Below, one piece after another: positions 21,842-32,674 of a DNA stretch of 64,000 nucleotides. Position 1 is the first letter of the stretch, and each line of letters begins with the position of its first letter. The stretch is from Trematomus loennbergii. Lineage: Eukaryota > Chordata > Actinopteri > Perciformes > Nototheniidae. A model generated the notes under the pieces. It was given only the letters and a program-made list of their open reading frames with translations, made no database searches and was not told the origin of the DNA. The position numbers were made by a program, and so were the translations under genes. Location of the stretch: the NCBI GenBank assembly GCA_012861695.1, contig JAAOOA010000027.1, forward strand, positions 19,064,812-19,128,811, given 5' to 3'.

Positions 21842-24800
21842 TTAATCTTCAGCCTTGTCAAAGTCCTCGGAGACTGATGGTGCATCTCTCTGTAAAAAAA
21901 AATCATTAAATAAATGCTAAACATTGCAGGACATTTGACATAAATCTTTATACAGATCGGTGAAATACAAGACTTTTTGAAAAATGTCTTGTATACATAG
22001 ATTCGCATTATGCAGTAAAACCTAGGTTCATTTAGGACATTGCTTAGGATTGTTTTGTCACTTTATCACACTATTTTTGCATTTTTAATGTTGATAGTCA
22101 TTTAATAGCTACAAAGACACCTCAAAAAGAAAAAAAGGTATACTTAAATCAGTGGTGGAAGAAGTTATTTTACTCAAGAAAAGTCACATTTTTTCTGCTG
22201 CTGAATATCCTAACCTATTATTGTATATTAAACAAAATCTGTAAAGTAACTTAAGATAATTGCAGTGGAGTAAAAAGTACAATATTGGATTCCAAAATGT
22301 AGTGGAGTAAAAGTATAAAGTAGCATGAAAATACTCAGGTAAAGTACAAGTACCTCAAAGTTGTACTGAAGTACAGTACTTGAATAAATGTACCTTAATG
22401 CATTTCACCACTGACTAAAAGAAATACAAACGTTTCATTTAGTTAAAGTAGTATCATGCATTGTTGCTGTGTTATTCAAACTTACCACAGATTCTTGTTT
22501 TTCCTTATTGAAAGAACAGGTCAGCCATTTAATGTATTCATCTCTAACCTAGAAAACACAATGAAATACAACTTGTTAAGCGTTATTGCTACCAAAAAGA
22601 AATATGGTTGTTTTGTATTGCCTTCATTGTTAGTAGTAGTGCACTACCAAATGAAAATGGTATCAGAGTCATCTGCATAAAGAGCGTACCTCCTTGTTGA
22701 GCAGGCAGTGGACAACGAAGAGGAAGGTGCCCTGCTGGGTTAAGCATGATGAAGAGGACCTGGAAGAAGAGGTTGGACTGGTACAGGCCCAGAATCCAGG
22801 TACAGCCCAGTATGACAAACTGGGCCACAATCTTGAACAGAATCAGCCTACAAACAAACAATGAGAATTGAATGAGCTTTTATGTTAAGAATTGTGGAAA
22901 CTGAATTTTTAACACTTTATACTGTCATATATGGTTATACTGTAATTACAATATATACGAATTGTCACCTTCAACTAACTTGTTTTTATCTTTCATATCT
23001 ATGCAAAGCCAACCTAGAACATATACACTGTACATACGTGGTGTCTTTAGACTGAGAAACACCGCTCTTCATGTTGACCAGGGTGGGTCTCAGACTCCAT
23101 AGAGTAGCAAGGAACAATATCCAATTGAGCTTCAAGAAAAAAAATGAGTCCACAGCTGGAAAAGACTACTCTTTATAGACTACCACTGCTTAACCTTTTC
23201 ACTGTCAGATTTCTGGCTAATCACTGCATGTTCCAGGGACATTTCATTTTGTGGCTCCCCATCAACAATTATAACTTACAACTTACAACTATGATGGGAT
23301 ACTCACTGCAAGGATAAGGATCACAGGGCCTGTTAAAGCCCAGTTGAAATTGCGCGTCCTAGAGAGCCAGCACCTGAAACAGAATCAAACAAACAATCCA
23401 TTCAACATAGATGCTGTCCTACGGGAGAATATGAATGTATTTATTACTGTTTGTCTCACTCACACTTCTGCCGCAGTTGCACCATATCCGTCTGAATATA
23501 TCACTGCTGAAACACCCACAATCACAAAGGGAACACCGTAGCCAATCACAAAGAGAATTGGCTTGGGGAGGCCATCTCTCTGGATGACCTGCACCTTGGT
23601 GAGTCTCCGTACCAACAGGTGAAGCTGTAGTGCCTCCAGCAGCATCCACACAAAACCTGCTACAATTAAGAAGTGCAGGAGCCCCGCCATGACGGTGCAG
23701 GCCAGCTGTGGAGACACAAGTAGTACCGTGAAAACAAAGTGAAATTTACCTCAGCAAAGGAGGGTTCAGGTAATACATGTCTGAAAGACCTTATCAAGTA
23801 TTTTTTTAATAAAGAGTTTCTATTATTTTTGGGAGGGTTTTTTCTTTCCTGTAGTGTGTTATAAAGGTTTTTGTCCATGATAATAGTCTGCATAGGCTAA
23901 AATCCCAATGTTCACACATTTTGTACATTATTAACTAAGGGGCAGGACATCTCTAAGCGGTTGACCAATCACAACAGACCGGGCCAGCTAACCAATCAGA
24001 GCAGATTGGGCTCTGGTTTCAGACAGAGGGGGAAATTAGGTGCTGCAGGCACCTAATTTCACCTAGTATGAGACAAATAAAGCATTTTCTCTACAGTAAA
24101 GCATGTACACTTGTCACAGTAGAGGCACAAAATACAAATATGAACCTGAAAATGAGCATAATAGGGCCACTTTAAAACAAAATCAATTGCATTTTGTCTT
24201 ACTGTACCTCTTCATCGGTATATTTGTCATTCCACAGCAGCAGCAGATGGGAGAAGAAGAGGCAGATGCAGAGGTTAAGACGGGCAGTGTTGTTGATCTT
24301 GGGGTTCCAGCTACACAGGAGGAAAGTGAAGATGGCCAAACCAAAGAAGAATAATCCGACAATCACGCAGATTCTGTTTAGCCACTCTAAGAAAGGATTT
24401 GGTGGTGCCGGCTGAAAAGACAAAGCACACAGGCAAACGCATACTGTGATCAAACTGGCCTTATGAGGGGGAACCTGTATTAGCAAATGTACCCCCACAC
24501 ACCAATCATTAAAGGTCACCTATTATGCAAAATAATAAAGACAACAGGATCCACTTTTTCATGTCTTTTCTACATCAACATGTGTCCCCACTGTGGAAAG
24601 AGATTCTGAAAGTTTCAGGAAAAAAGATTCTCTCACTTTTTGTCCTGATCCATTTATATCAAAACCTGTCTGAAAATGAGCTGATCAGATTTCTGACACT
24701 TTATGATGTCATAACGATTTTTTGGCTTGTGTAACCATTAGCCAATAACCAACCAAGGTAACCCCCCCCCCCCTCCACCTTATCACCTGAATCTCCTCCT

Positions 24801-27800
24801 AGAGCACCATTGTGTTCTTTTTAACCAAATATATTGCAGAGTGGCGTGGGGAGTGGCTCCTTATTTTCATCTAAAGTAACAGACAGAGAATCAGCACTTT
24901 TGAAACAGGGCTGAAACAGAGGGGATTATGGGATGCTACAGTGGGTGATCTGTTGGATATTTCAAGCCAAACACTTCAGAGACATGTTTTGTATATATCT
25001 GAGACCTATTATATATTTATAAAAAACAGTATAATAGGGGACCTTTAATACCTCCCCAATCTGCATGATGAAAAAAATCTATTAGGATTTTGACATTGGC
25101 AACAATATTTGACCATACACAAAAAAACCTGACATACATCCCCAATCTGCATGATGAGGGCGAATGTGGATAGGTGGGAGCAGCTGCACACCGTGTAGTT
25201 TTCATTGGTGTATGCAACCCAACAGCCGTCCACTGACCAACTCATCGTGTCTTCCCCTATCTCCTCTGTTTTCTCCTCCCAGTAGACACAGGTCATCAAA
25301 CCATTTTCAGGTGCTGTCTGATGAAACCAGTGAAAGATTTTAAGATATGTTGAAATATATCATGTTGTATCTTATCTTAAAAGGCAGGTTGATGGATCAA
25401 GTGGGAATCACCTTCTTATGTTGGATGGTGAAGTTGACAGGCTCGGTGAGGTTGGTGTTGTTCATTGACGTTAAGATGGCAGTCATGACATCCGAGTACA
25501 TCTCTGTCTGGTTCTCTGTTTTAAAGTATTGATGGCTAAGAAGACTCTCCATCCCATTTAATGTCATGAAGGCAACTGATGCAGAACCTGGGAGTGGCCA
25601 CATAGTGAAGGGGTTCACTTAAAATACAACATATTTTTTTATTTTGTGCATGTTTTAGCCCATTTCACATAATTTACATTAATAATTGTTAGCCATTTTC
25701 CAACAGCTCTGAATGTCTTTTTTCCCATGGGTAAGCTAACACAGATTTTCTTCAGTTTATATACTGTGTCAGGTCGACTTAAAAATGAATCTAACTAATG
25801 CATGCAGAATTAAAACATACATATGGCAGACTATCTGTGTGTTTTTATACAAGGACAAAATGACCTTGTATAAAAACGCGTGTTATTCATATTAATTTGA
25901 TTATCTTCTTTTTTTTGGGTGCCATTTTATAATGTGTTTCCACTGCACTATTTCTTAATGCTCTTAATGTCTTTCAGTTTCGTAGAGCACTTTGAATTAC
26001 TTTGTGTTGAAAGGTGCTTCATGAATAAAATGGCCTTGCCTTGCCTTGTATTATTTGTATCAACTATTTAATGACAAGCTTTTTTCTCACCATTGTTGTT
26101 GTTGGCCAGATCTTCCAGGTTGATCTCCATGGTGTTATTGTTGGCTGAGAGAGAACTAATCCCTGCATCGTGGACTCCAGGCCCGATACTTTCTACACTT
26201 AATTCTAACACACAGGTTAGTCTTTAGAATTTGATTTGATTTGATATCCACCCAGTTAATATAGATGGCAGTACATATCTTAACTAAGATTAACATTCCT
26301 TACCCACTGTTTCAGTCTTCACATTAGTCTTGGTTTGGTTCACCACTGGCTGCACCATCGCCGCTACTAAACGGTCTGAGATGCCCAGGATCACACTGCC
26401 AGTCTTGCCGTCTCCTGCGCTACTCACCTTGCTTGACCTCCTTAACCTGCTTGACTTAACACGTGGTCCAACACCTGACACTTCCTGCAAAAATAATACA
26501 TAAATATTTCAATAACTCGCCTGCCTGATAATGCAAACTGAGAGTAGGATTAAAGCCTCATATAGCTGCACAATTGTTAGCAGAAGTACCATGGATGCTG
26601 CGAAGCTGTTTGTCACAGTCTGTAGAGAAAGCACACGAAAAAGGAAGGAAAATAAAGATGCAGTGTCATCCATGTGCATCTAACTTCAGAGCCATGCACA
26701 ATGGTAGAATCACATAAATAGCTAAATTCTTAATCGTTATTTGTAGGACTAATAACATAACCTTCTATGCGTTAATATTGTAAAGCGAATTATCTATCAT
26801 AAAAGTACATTTTCAAGGCTTTCTTGGAAAGTACCAGCACTCTTGTTTTTACTTACCGCCGGTGGTAAAAAGTCGCCTCCATGTTCTTTCAACTGGTCGT
26901 CCATGTTGCCAAGAAAAGCTCTCTCTTTTGTTTGTCCCTACAGAAAATACACAAATGTCACCTCACATTCAAAAACGCTTCAATGGGTTTTTAAGTGTAT
27001 TCAAACATTGAAATAGTTTGGCATATTTGGTTTTCACACCTTCTTAAACAAAATCAACATAGCCCATTAGCCAATGAACTAACTTATTTCTATATATCAC
27101 TTTTTCTATATACATTTTTTTTCAATTCAAAGACTTTTGAGAAGATTACATTTTTGAAACATGATCATTGCAGCGTTCTCACATCTGCATTTTGTATTAC
27201 TATTGGTTTAGTATGTCGGTGGTGAATGGCACAAGCTTTACATCCATCTAAAATGTATTGTACATACTTAACACTGATGAAACAAGTGTGGCATATTTTT
27301 ACTGAGGCATCTGCAATTTCAATTACATTTTAACAAAATCCTATGACACAAGTAAGAAGACAGTGCCACTTTGTTGGCGATATTTACCTCTGGGGGTTTT
27401 ATTTCTTCTAAAAAGCTCTCAATAGCTGTTGAAAGAAATGAGACAAACGATCAGTAATTAAGCACATCAGGCTTTGGCAGTGTGCTGTTAATACTGTAAA
27501 TCGATGAATCCTCAGCTCACTTTGACAATATGTGTATCCGACTGTCCAAACAATTCCAGTTGAAGGGAATAATCCATCAGGACAGGAACAATAAAAGGTC
27601 CCTAGTACATTAGTGCACACAGTGTCTTTACCACATATACCAGGGTTCTCATAGCACTCATCTATATCTGTTGTTGGAGAGAGAAAACACAGTTAGACAC
27701 TTAATAGTAAAGATATATGATAACAAAATCAGACTTAAAGTGATGTGTGCACACACCTGTGCATGGGTTATTATAGCTGGCAATCACAGCTAGCTTATTG

Positions 27801-30359
27801 AGTCGAAAACCATGGAAGCAGTCGCAGAAGTAAGAACCGATGGAGTTTGAGCAGTTGGAATAGGGACCACAGATCGGGGGAACTTTGGCACACTCAACAA
27901 CATCTGCCAGTCAAACAACACACAAATGAAACAATAATCCAGTCAGCTTTGTATGGGACAATTGAGTTGCAATTTTCCATCTGCTTTTAGATCTTGAAAA
28001 ACATAATTTCAAATACCGATACAGATGTTGGTCAAGCTGGGTTCTACAGCTGGGTCAGTCGGTGCGTACCCCACTTGACATTTACAGGTATAAGCTCCGG
28101 GAATGTTATCGCAAATAGATTCAGGACCACAGATGGTGATGTTTAAGCACTCATCAATATCTGAGGAAGCAATGGTTAACACAGTAAGCGTTAAATTGTG
28201 AAAATACAAAAAATGAATGGGAATAAAGTGATTTCATTACAAAATAAAAGCACTGAAAAGGGGTTTTAACAAAGAAATACATAACTCAAAGTTCATAAGT
28301 ATGAACCATGTTTTACTTTAAAAACAGCGTAGCCTATCTGGTGATGGTGAGGGCTGAAGTGAAATCAGGTACAAGAGTCTTGTTCTTGAATCCAGTAAAC
28401 ACTAACTACTGTTGAGGTGAGCATCTTAGTTCAAGAGGTGCATTGCAATCAATTAATTATGTTCTTTTTGTTGGTGGTATTATATTTTGTTTACACATTT
28501 TCTGGATTCATTACATTTAGCACTGACCTTGGCAATCACGTGTTGCTTCAGTTACAAGCTTGTAACCATCATCGCATTCACACGCATAACTTCCCACGTT
28601 GTTGGTACAGACACCCGGTCCACAGATTTCATCGCAACACTCGTCATAATCTATAAAGCAGAACAAGCAACTGTAATCCATGTGTGTATATCAGCCTGAA
28701 AAATGTAATGTCATTGCATCTAATTACTGACAGGGACACATTTTTTAATTGACACCTGTGCATGGGTTTCTCTGAAGGTGGTGATGTTCTGTTTGTTGCA
28801 ATGTATCCAACCCAACAGGTACATGTGTATGACCCTATGGTGTTGGTACAATTTGAGTAAGAACCACACATGTCTGAAGTCTTCAGGCACTCATCACTAT
28901 CTGACAAGAGAAATCAGGAGTTAAAATTGGGAAATATATTACATGCTCACGGAATGCAGACTGTAAGTTTATATGAAACATCTTAATGAACTTTCATCAA
29001 AACAAAATGCAAAGAGATAGTTATAGCCATAATAAATCACACTGTGATTAAGTGCATTTTAGATTTGATAAATCTACTTACCAGCACAACCATATGAATC
29101 TAGTGTGGGGAGGTGTCCAGGGGGGATTTCATACCCAGCAACACAGACGCACCCTCCAGTATCTGTGCACTCAGCTTGTGGTCCACAGGAATCCAACATA
29201 CACTCAGAATGATCTAAAAAAGATATACCACACACACACACGCACACAAACACACACACACACCAAGATTTAATTAGGTATTCTTTAACTACAGTTAGCA
29301 GCATACGGGACATGTCTTCACCCAAATATAAAGGCAAGGATGAAGATGAGTTATCATCATTACTTACAGGTTGCATAACCTGCAAAAGAGGTGCCTGGAT
29401 TAGCTCTTGGTTTATATATGTAGAATCCTTCAGGACAGATGGTTATGCTCATGGTAATAGTTACACTATTACATAATTCAAAAACTGATTCATACGCGAC
29501 CCCGTCTGCTGGAGTTGGAGTTACAGTTATGGGATATGCATAGTCAATAAAAATGGCGAAAGTGAAACCAGCGCGAGGTTCTGGAGTGCAGGTTTTAATG
29601 ACTTGGTCTCCACCGATTCCAGTGAAGCGCCACCATCTCCCAGTAAGAGCTGTATCATTCTTTGGGTACCCGGGAAAGGTAGTTGATTCAAATAAGTAGT
29701 TGCGCCATGTTTCAGTTATGTTTGTGTATCCATCACAAGAACCTGCGTGAAACAGCAAAATGTATATCAATAGTATATAACACAAATGTGCAGTATTTCA
29801 TCTATAACAAAGTCTTTATATCTGATGTTTAAAATTGAACATCATTCTTACCAGCTGGAAAAGTACAATTGCCGAGGATGAAAAGAGAACCTTTAAAGCA
29901 AAAAGACATAAAGTATTGTTTGAATTATTTCTTAGAAAGTCTTTACATTATTTACATTTTTGTGAGATTTAATATATAAAAGTATCATATAATTAACTCA
30001 ATCATGAAATAGTTATGCATGTAAAAAACTGAACAAAGATTACATCAGCCTCTGTTATAACAATACACTAGATTGACAAACATGTACAGTATTATTGTTT
30101 TATTTGTAAATAATTGCAGTTGGTTGAAAGGAAAAATCAAACAAACGTATCCAAATTGTATGTTTCTCTGGTTGCATATTGAAATCCAGGCACAAATGTA
30201 AAAATAATTGTGCAGCCTTAGCAGGTTTATACTCAGTGAAAATAATAGATTCTCATTATTACTTATTTAATGTAAATGTTAGTTAATTGTCACACATTAT
30301 TAACAATATGAAACATGATTTAACTCACCGAGGAGAAGTAAAAAGACACAGCACTTCAT
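21842..30359 (-). CDS. ADGRE/CD97-type adhesion GPCR with D8C-like and EGF domains
   Basis: Twenty-three coding exons can be traced (minus): 30359-30329, 29890-29852, 29742-29368, 29213-29082, 28900-28756, 28650-28528, 28160-28017, 27903-27757, 27667-27521, 27425-27388, 26937-26857, 26619-26590, 26484-26304, 26204-26091, 25587-25412, 25317-25138, 24411-24208, 23705-23464, 23373-23307, 23129-23038, 22847-22690, 22548-22486, 21889-21842. Phases agree except at two lesions. About 985 residues: signal peptide MKCCVFLLLL; D8C-like domain ~24-148 (WWRFTGIGGD, CPEGFYIYKP); six EGF-like modules ~149-428, several with the DxDEC calcium-binding start; a Ser/Lys linker; GAIN domain ~480-690; GPS with cleavage motif HLST; seven helices (ICLFFSHLLLLW, VIGYGVPFVIVGVSA, WALTGPVILILA); short acidic tail. 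Such receptors are cell-surface, self-cleaved and typical of leukocytes. Lesions: exon 28900-28756 is one base off frame; exon 22847-22690 lacks two bases compared with its duplicate. Confidence 0.85.
22150..22413. mobile_element. hAT-type MITE (CAGTGGTGGAAGAAGT family)
   Basis: Starts CAGTGGTGGAAG and ends TTTCACCACTG, an inverted pair. The interior is rich in AGTAAAAGTA and AAGTACAAGTACCTCAA, as in a very common fish non-autonomous hAT element. The flanks ACTTAAAT and ACTAAAAG look like a worn 8-bp target duplication. It sits in the receptor intron between the exons starting at 22548 and 21889. Confidence 0.8.
23815..24175. mobile_element. MITE, GGGCCYTATTRTGC family, copy 3
   Basis: The right end reads GCATAATAGGGCCACTTTAA. 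The body shares TTTCCTGTAGTGTGTTATA and CTGGTTTCAGACAGAGGG with copy 1 at 6142. The left boundary is approximate. It lies in a receptor intron between the TM2 and TM3 exons. Confidence 0.7.
24032..24060. repeat. Perfect 12-bp inverted repeat with 5-base loop
   Basis: GAAATTAGGTGC, loop TGCAG, GCACCTAATTTC, inside the MITE. The other copies have an unpaired GGTGCTGCAG here, so the palindrome appears private to this copy. Confidence 0.85.
24509..25048. mobile_element. TTAA-flanked MITE, subfamily A, copy 1
   Basis: Left end TTAA-AGGTCACCTATTAT and right end ATAATAGGGGACCT-TTAA are inverted copies, both ending in TTAA as for piggyBac-type insertion. About 540 bp, non-coding, more than 90% similar by eye to the copy at 44367-44879. 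It occupies the receptor intron directly after the GPS exon. Confidence 0.85.
25138..25317 (-). other. GPS exon of the adhesion GPCR
   Basis: It encodes CVYWEE, then DGCWVAYTNENYTVCSCSHL and STFALIMQIG. The C-W-C-C spacing and the HL-S/T cleavage site match the GPCR proteolysis site in which the GAIN domain cuts itself between Leu and Ser/Thr. The donor after GGG GAT keeps phase 0 into the TM1 exon at 24411. A second near-identical exon end lies about 80 bp further at 25053-25075. Confidence 0.85.
25965..26055. mobile_element. Dispersed-repeat 3'-end fragment (probable LINE)
   Basis: The stretch GAGCACTTTGAATTAC, GTTGAAAGGTGCTTCATGAA and TGGCCTTGCCTTGCCTTG is the reverse complement of the repeat end at 17345-17415. 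It lies in a receptor intron. Confidence 0.55.
29223..29268. repeat. (CA)n microsatellite in a receptor intron
   Basis: An interrupted CACACA run directly beyond the acceptor of the exon starting at 29213. Confidence 0.9.
29368..29742 (-). other. D8C-like (uromodulin/GP2-type) domain exon of the receptor
   Basis: This single exon encodes about 125 residues. It has the outline of the cysteine-rich D8C domain found in uromodulin, GP2 and OIT3: SCDGYTNITETWRNYLFES at the start, WWRFTGIGGD in the middle and CPEGFYIYKP at the end. Several expected cysteines (the CGT and CC positions) are not conserved, so the fold assignment is by overall pattern. Phase 1-1 boundaries make it shuffle-compatible with the EGF exons that follow. 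Confidence 0.65.
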
Positions 30360-30878
30360 CGTGACAGATCCGACTCCACAAAACATCAATCACTAGTTTC
30401 TAATCTTTGTATACTGTAAGTACATTTTGGAAATTTGCACAGCACCCAAACACTGTTTTCACAGGGTCCGATACCAATGCAAAAGCCAATGCAAATTCAC
30501 TTACGTGTGATGGAAAAGCTCAAGTGTAACAGCTTCCACCAAGACACAAGGAGAGCTCTTAAAGGCACGCAGCAACACAATAACAAGACTCACTAATTAA
30601 TAATAATTCACCATATGCTTAGTAGCACAATGGTGAAAACATTTTTAAATTAAGAGTGAACATGTTCCATATTTCACAGAGTAATAATATTTTAAGGAAG
30701 CCAGCATCAGCAGCAAACAGGGGCATGTTTAATTGGCCACTCAGATTAGTCAGAATCAGAATATATTAGTACGGAGTGTACTAGTTACAGCAGAAAAAGA
30801 GCCACAGACAGCTTAATGTTGTTACATACATTAAAGTACTAAGTTATGATATAATACAAAATATAATAAAAAATAAAA

Positions 30879-31106
30879 AGTTACATAATTTTCAAAATGC
30901 ACGTCCTGTAACAGTTCTTAGGATTTAGCAGCCAGGTATATATTACACAGTTATTAACGGCATATATATTATTGCACATATAGGCATAGCACATATTGCA
31001 CATAGATGGATGGTATTTAACAGTAGCAAGTTACACAATTTACAAAATACACATATTGTAACAGTTCTAAGGATTTAGCAGCTAGGTATATATTACACAG
31101 TTATTA

Positions 31107-31137
<31 letters not shown>

Positions 31138-31180
31138 TATGCACATATAGCACATATTGCACAGTTGGTTGGTATTTATT
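30879..31180. repeat. Two tandem copies of a ~150-bp AT-rich unit
   Basis: Both copies share GTAACAGTTCT-AGGATTTA, TATATTACACAGTTATTAAC and a CACATATTGCACA end. The second copy contains an expanded (TA)n run at 31111-31137. Confidence 0.85.
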
Positions 31181-31200
31181 TAGCAGCAAGGGGTGATAGT

Positions 31201-31384
31201 CGTTTCAATTGGCCAATCAGAGAGCTCGTTTCAATGTGCTAATCAGAGGGCTTTTTCAGTAAGCCAATTAAATGAGGGTTCGTCCCGATGGGCTAATTAG
31301 AAGGCTTGTTTTAATTGGGCCAATCATGTGACTTGTTTAAATGGGCAAATGAGAAGGCTTGTTGCAATTGGCCAATAAGGGGGC
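31201..31384. repeat. ~27-bp minisatellite carrying CCAAT-type boxes, seven units
   Basis: Degenerate units follow the pattern GTTTCAATTGGCCAATCAGA with GGGCTT. At least four units keep an intact CCAAT or its complement ATTGG; others are mutated (GCTAAT, GCAAAT). The array sits between two divergent promoters. Confidence 0.8.
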
Positions 31385-32674
31385 TGATTTGAATAAAAAG
31401 TTGAAGCATCATAAGACATTTAACAGAAAGTATTATTTGCTAGTATGCAAGACTGTCTAAAAGTGGTTTCGTTTGCCTCCAAATATGGCCCTGTGTGCCA
31501 AAGCAAATATACAAAGTAACGTTCCTACTACTTCTATTTAGTTTTGCCATAATCAACCTGTCAGTATTTGTTGTCAAGAGTGTTCTGCCCTCGTGTGGTC
31601 AACTTGGTGAACTAGATCTGTACGCCACTAGAAATAAGGTAACAACACAAAGTTCACGTCCGTTAACAAGATAAGTTATAATGTGGACAGAGATTTAGTT
31701 ATAATAATTAATAATGATTGATACGGAGTCTGCCCTCCGGATGGCTTTGAACACTGGCATTGCAAGAGCCATAACTCGATGCTACTCTGTTACTTTTAAA
31801 TACCACTGAGATAGTAACGACTATGGTGTAATTATTTCAGAAACGAAATATGTATAATATTATGAATCGAGCCATAGTAGCAGTGTGGTTATGTGGAATA
31901 GTAAAACTAGGCTGAAGAAGAACATTACACACCCGATCCCGCTCCGGACTGCTAGGAACCATATGAGTAGTCTAATGTTTCCTGTCGACGCTTTATATGA
32001 ACGGAACGATTTCAGAGGGGAGTAATCAACGCAAACCGGTAATTCAGATGCAAATATTCTTAATGCTGTTAAACTTTTTTTCTATATGTGAGCACTCTAA
32101 GGTTTGCATTTTTGCGTCCCTTCATTTTACACGAACGCCATTTGATTTGGCTGTAACCTAGTAACGGTTAGCAGGGCTATAATGAAACGGGTTGCTATGC
32201 GTGTTGATACTGTTGATGTTAGCATCAAATGCTACCATCCACGGTTCATAAACCGCTCAGAGACGTTATCAAGCTTAATTTTACGCTCACTGACAATTGT
32301 ATTCGTAATTTAACAGTATGTAACTCTCATGGACATGGGACCAGTGTGTTATGTGCGCATGAACTATTGCTACAGTCGATTAAAGCTAAATATAACAAGT
32401 CTTTGTCAGCTTGCTAAGTGTTACTATTTCTAACAGACACTGCTTTAGCTACATACATTACTATGCACAGCTGCTTTGGATACATTGCCACTTACCAATA
32501 ACACATGGATGAATACTAGGGCCACTTTACTTTTGATTTATATGTAACGTGTTTTAAAGTCACATCAAACCGCTGTGTGGAAACAAAGCCTTTATTAACC
32601 CATTTTTCCTGTTATCACAGTGAACCCACTGGCCAACTGTTGATGTGTTAGTTTATCCACAGAGACGACCAACC

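Larger units (their letters stand above)
30360..32660. promoter_or_regulatory. Head-to-head spacer between receptor and gtf2f1
   Basis: The two genes diverge from here, so both promoters and the 5' UTR exon of gtf2f1 should lie in this 2.3 kb. No TATA box or first exon could be fixed. The segment contains a duplicated ~150-bp block with TA repeats (30879-31180) and a CCAAT-rich minisatellite (31201-31384). The regulatory role is inferred from position only. Confidence 0.4.
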
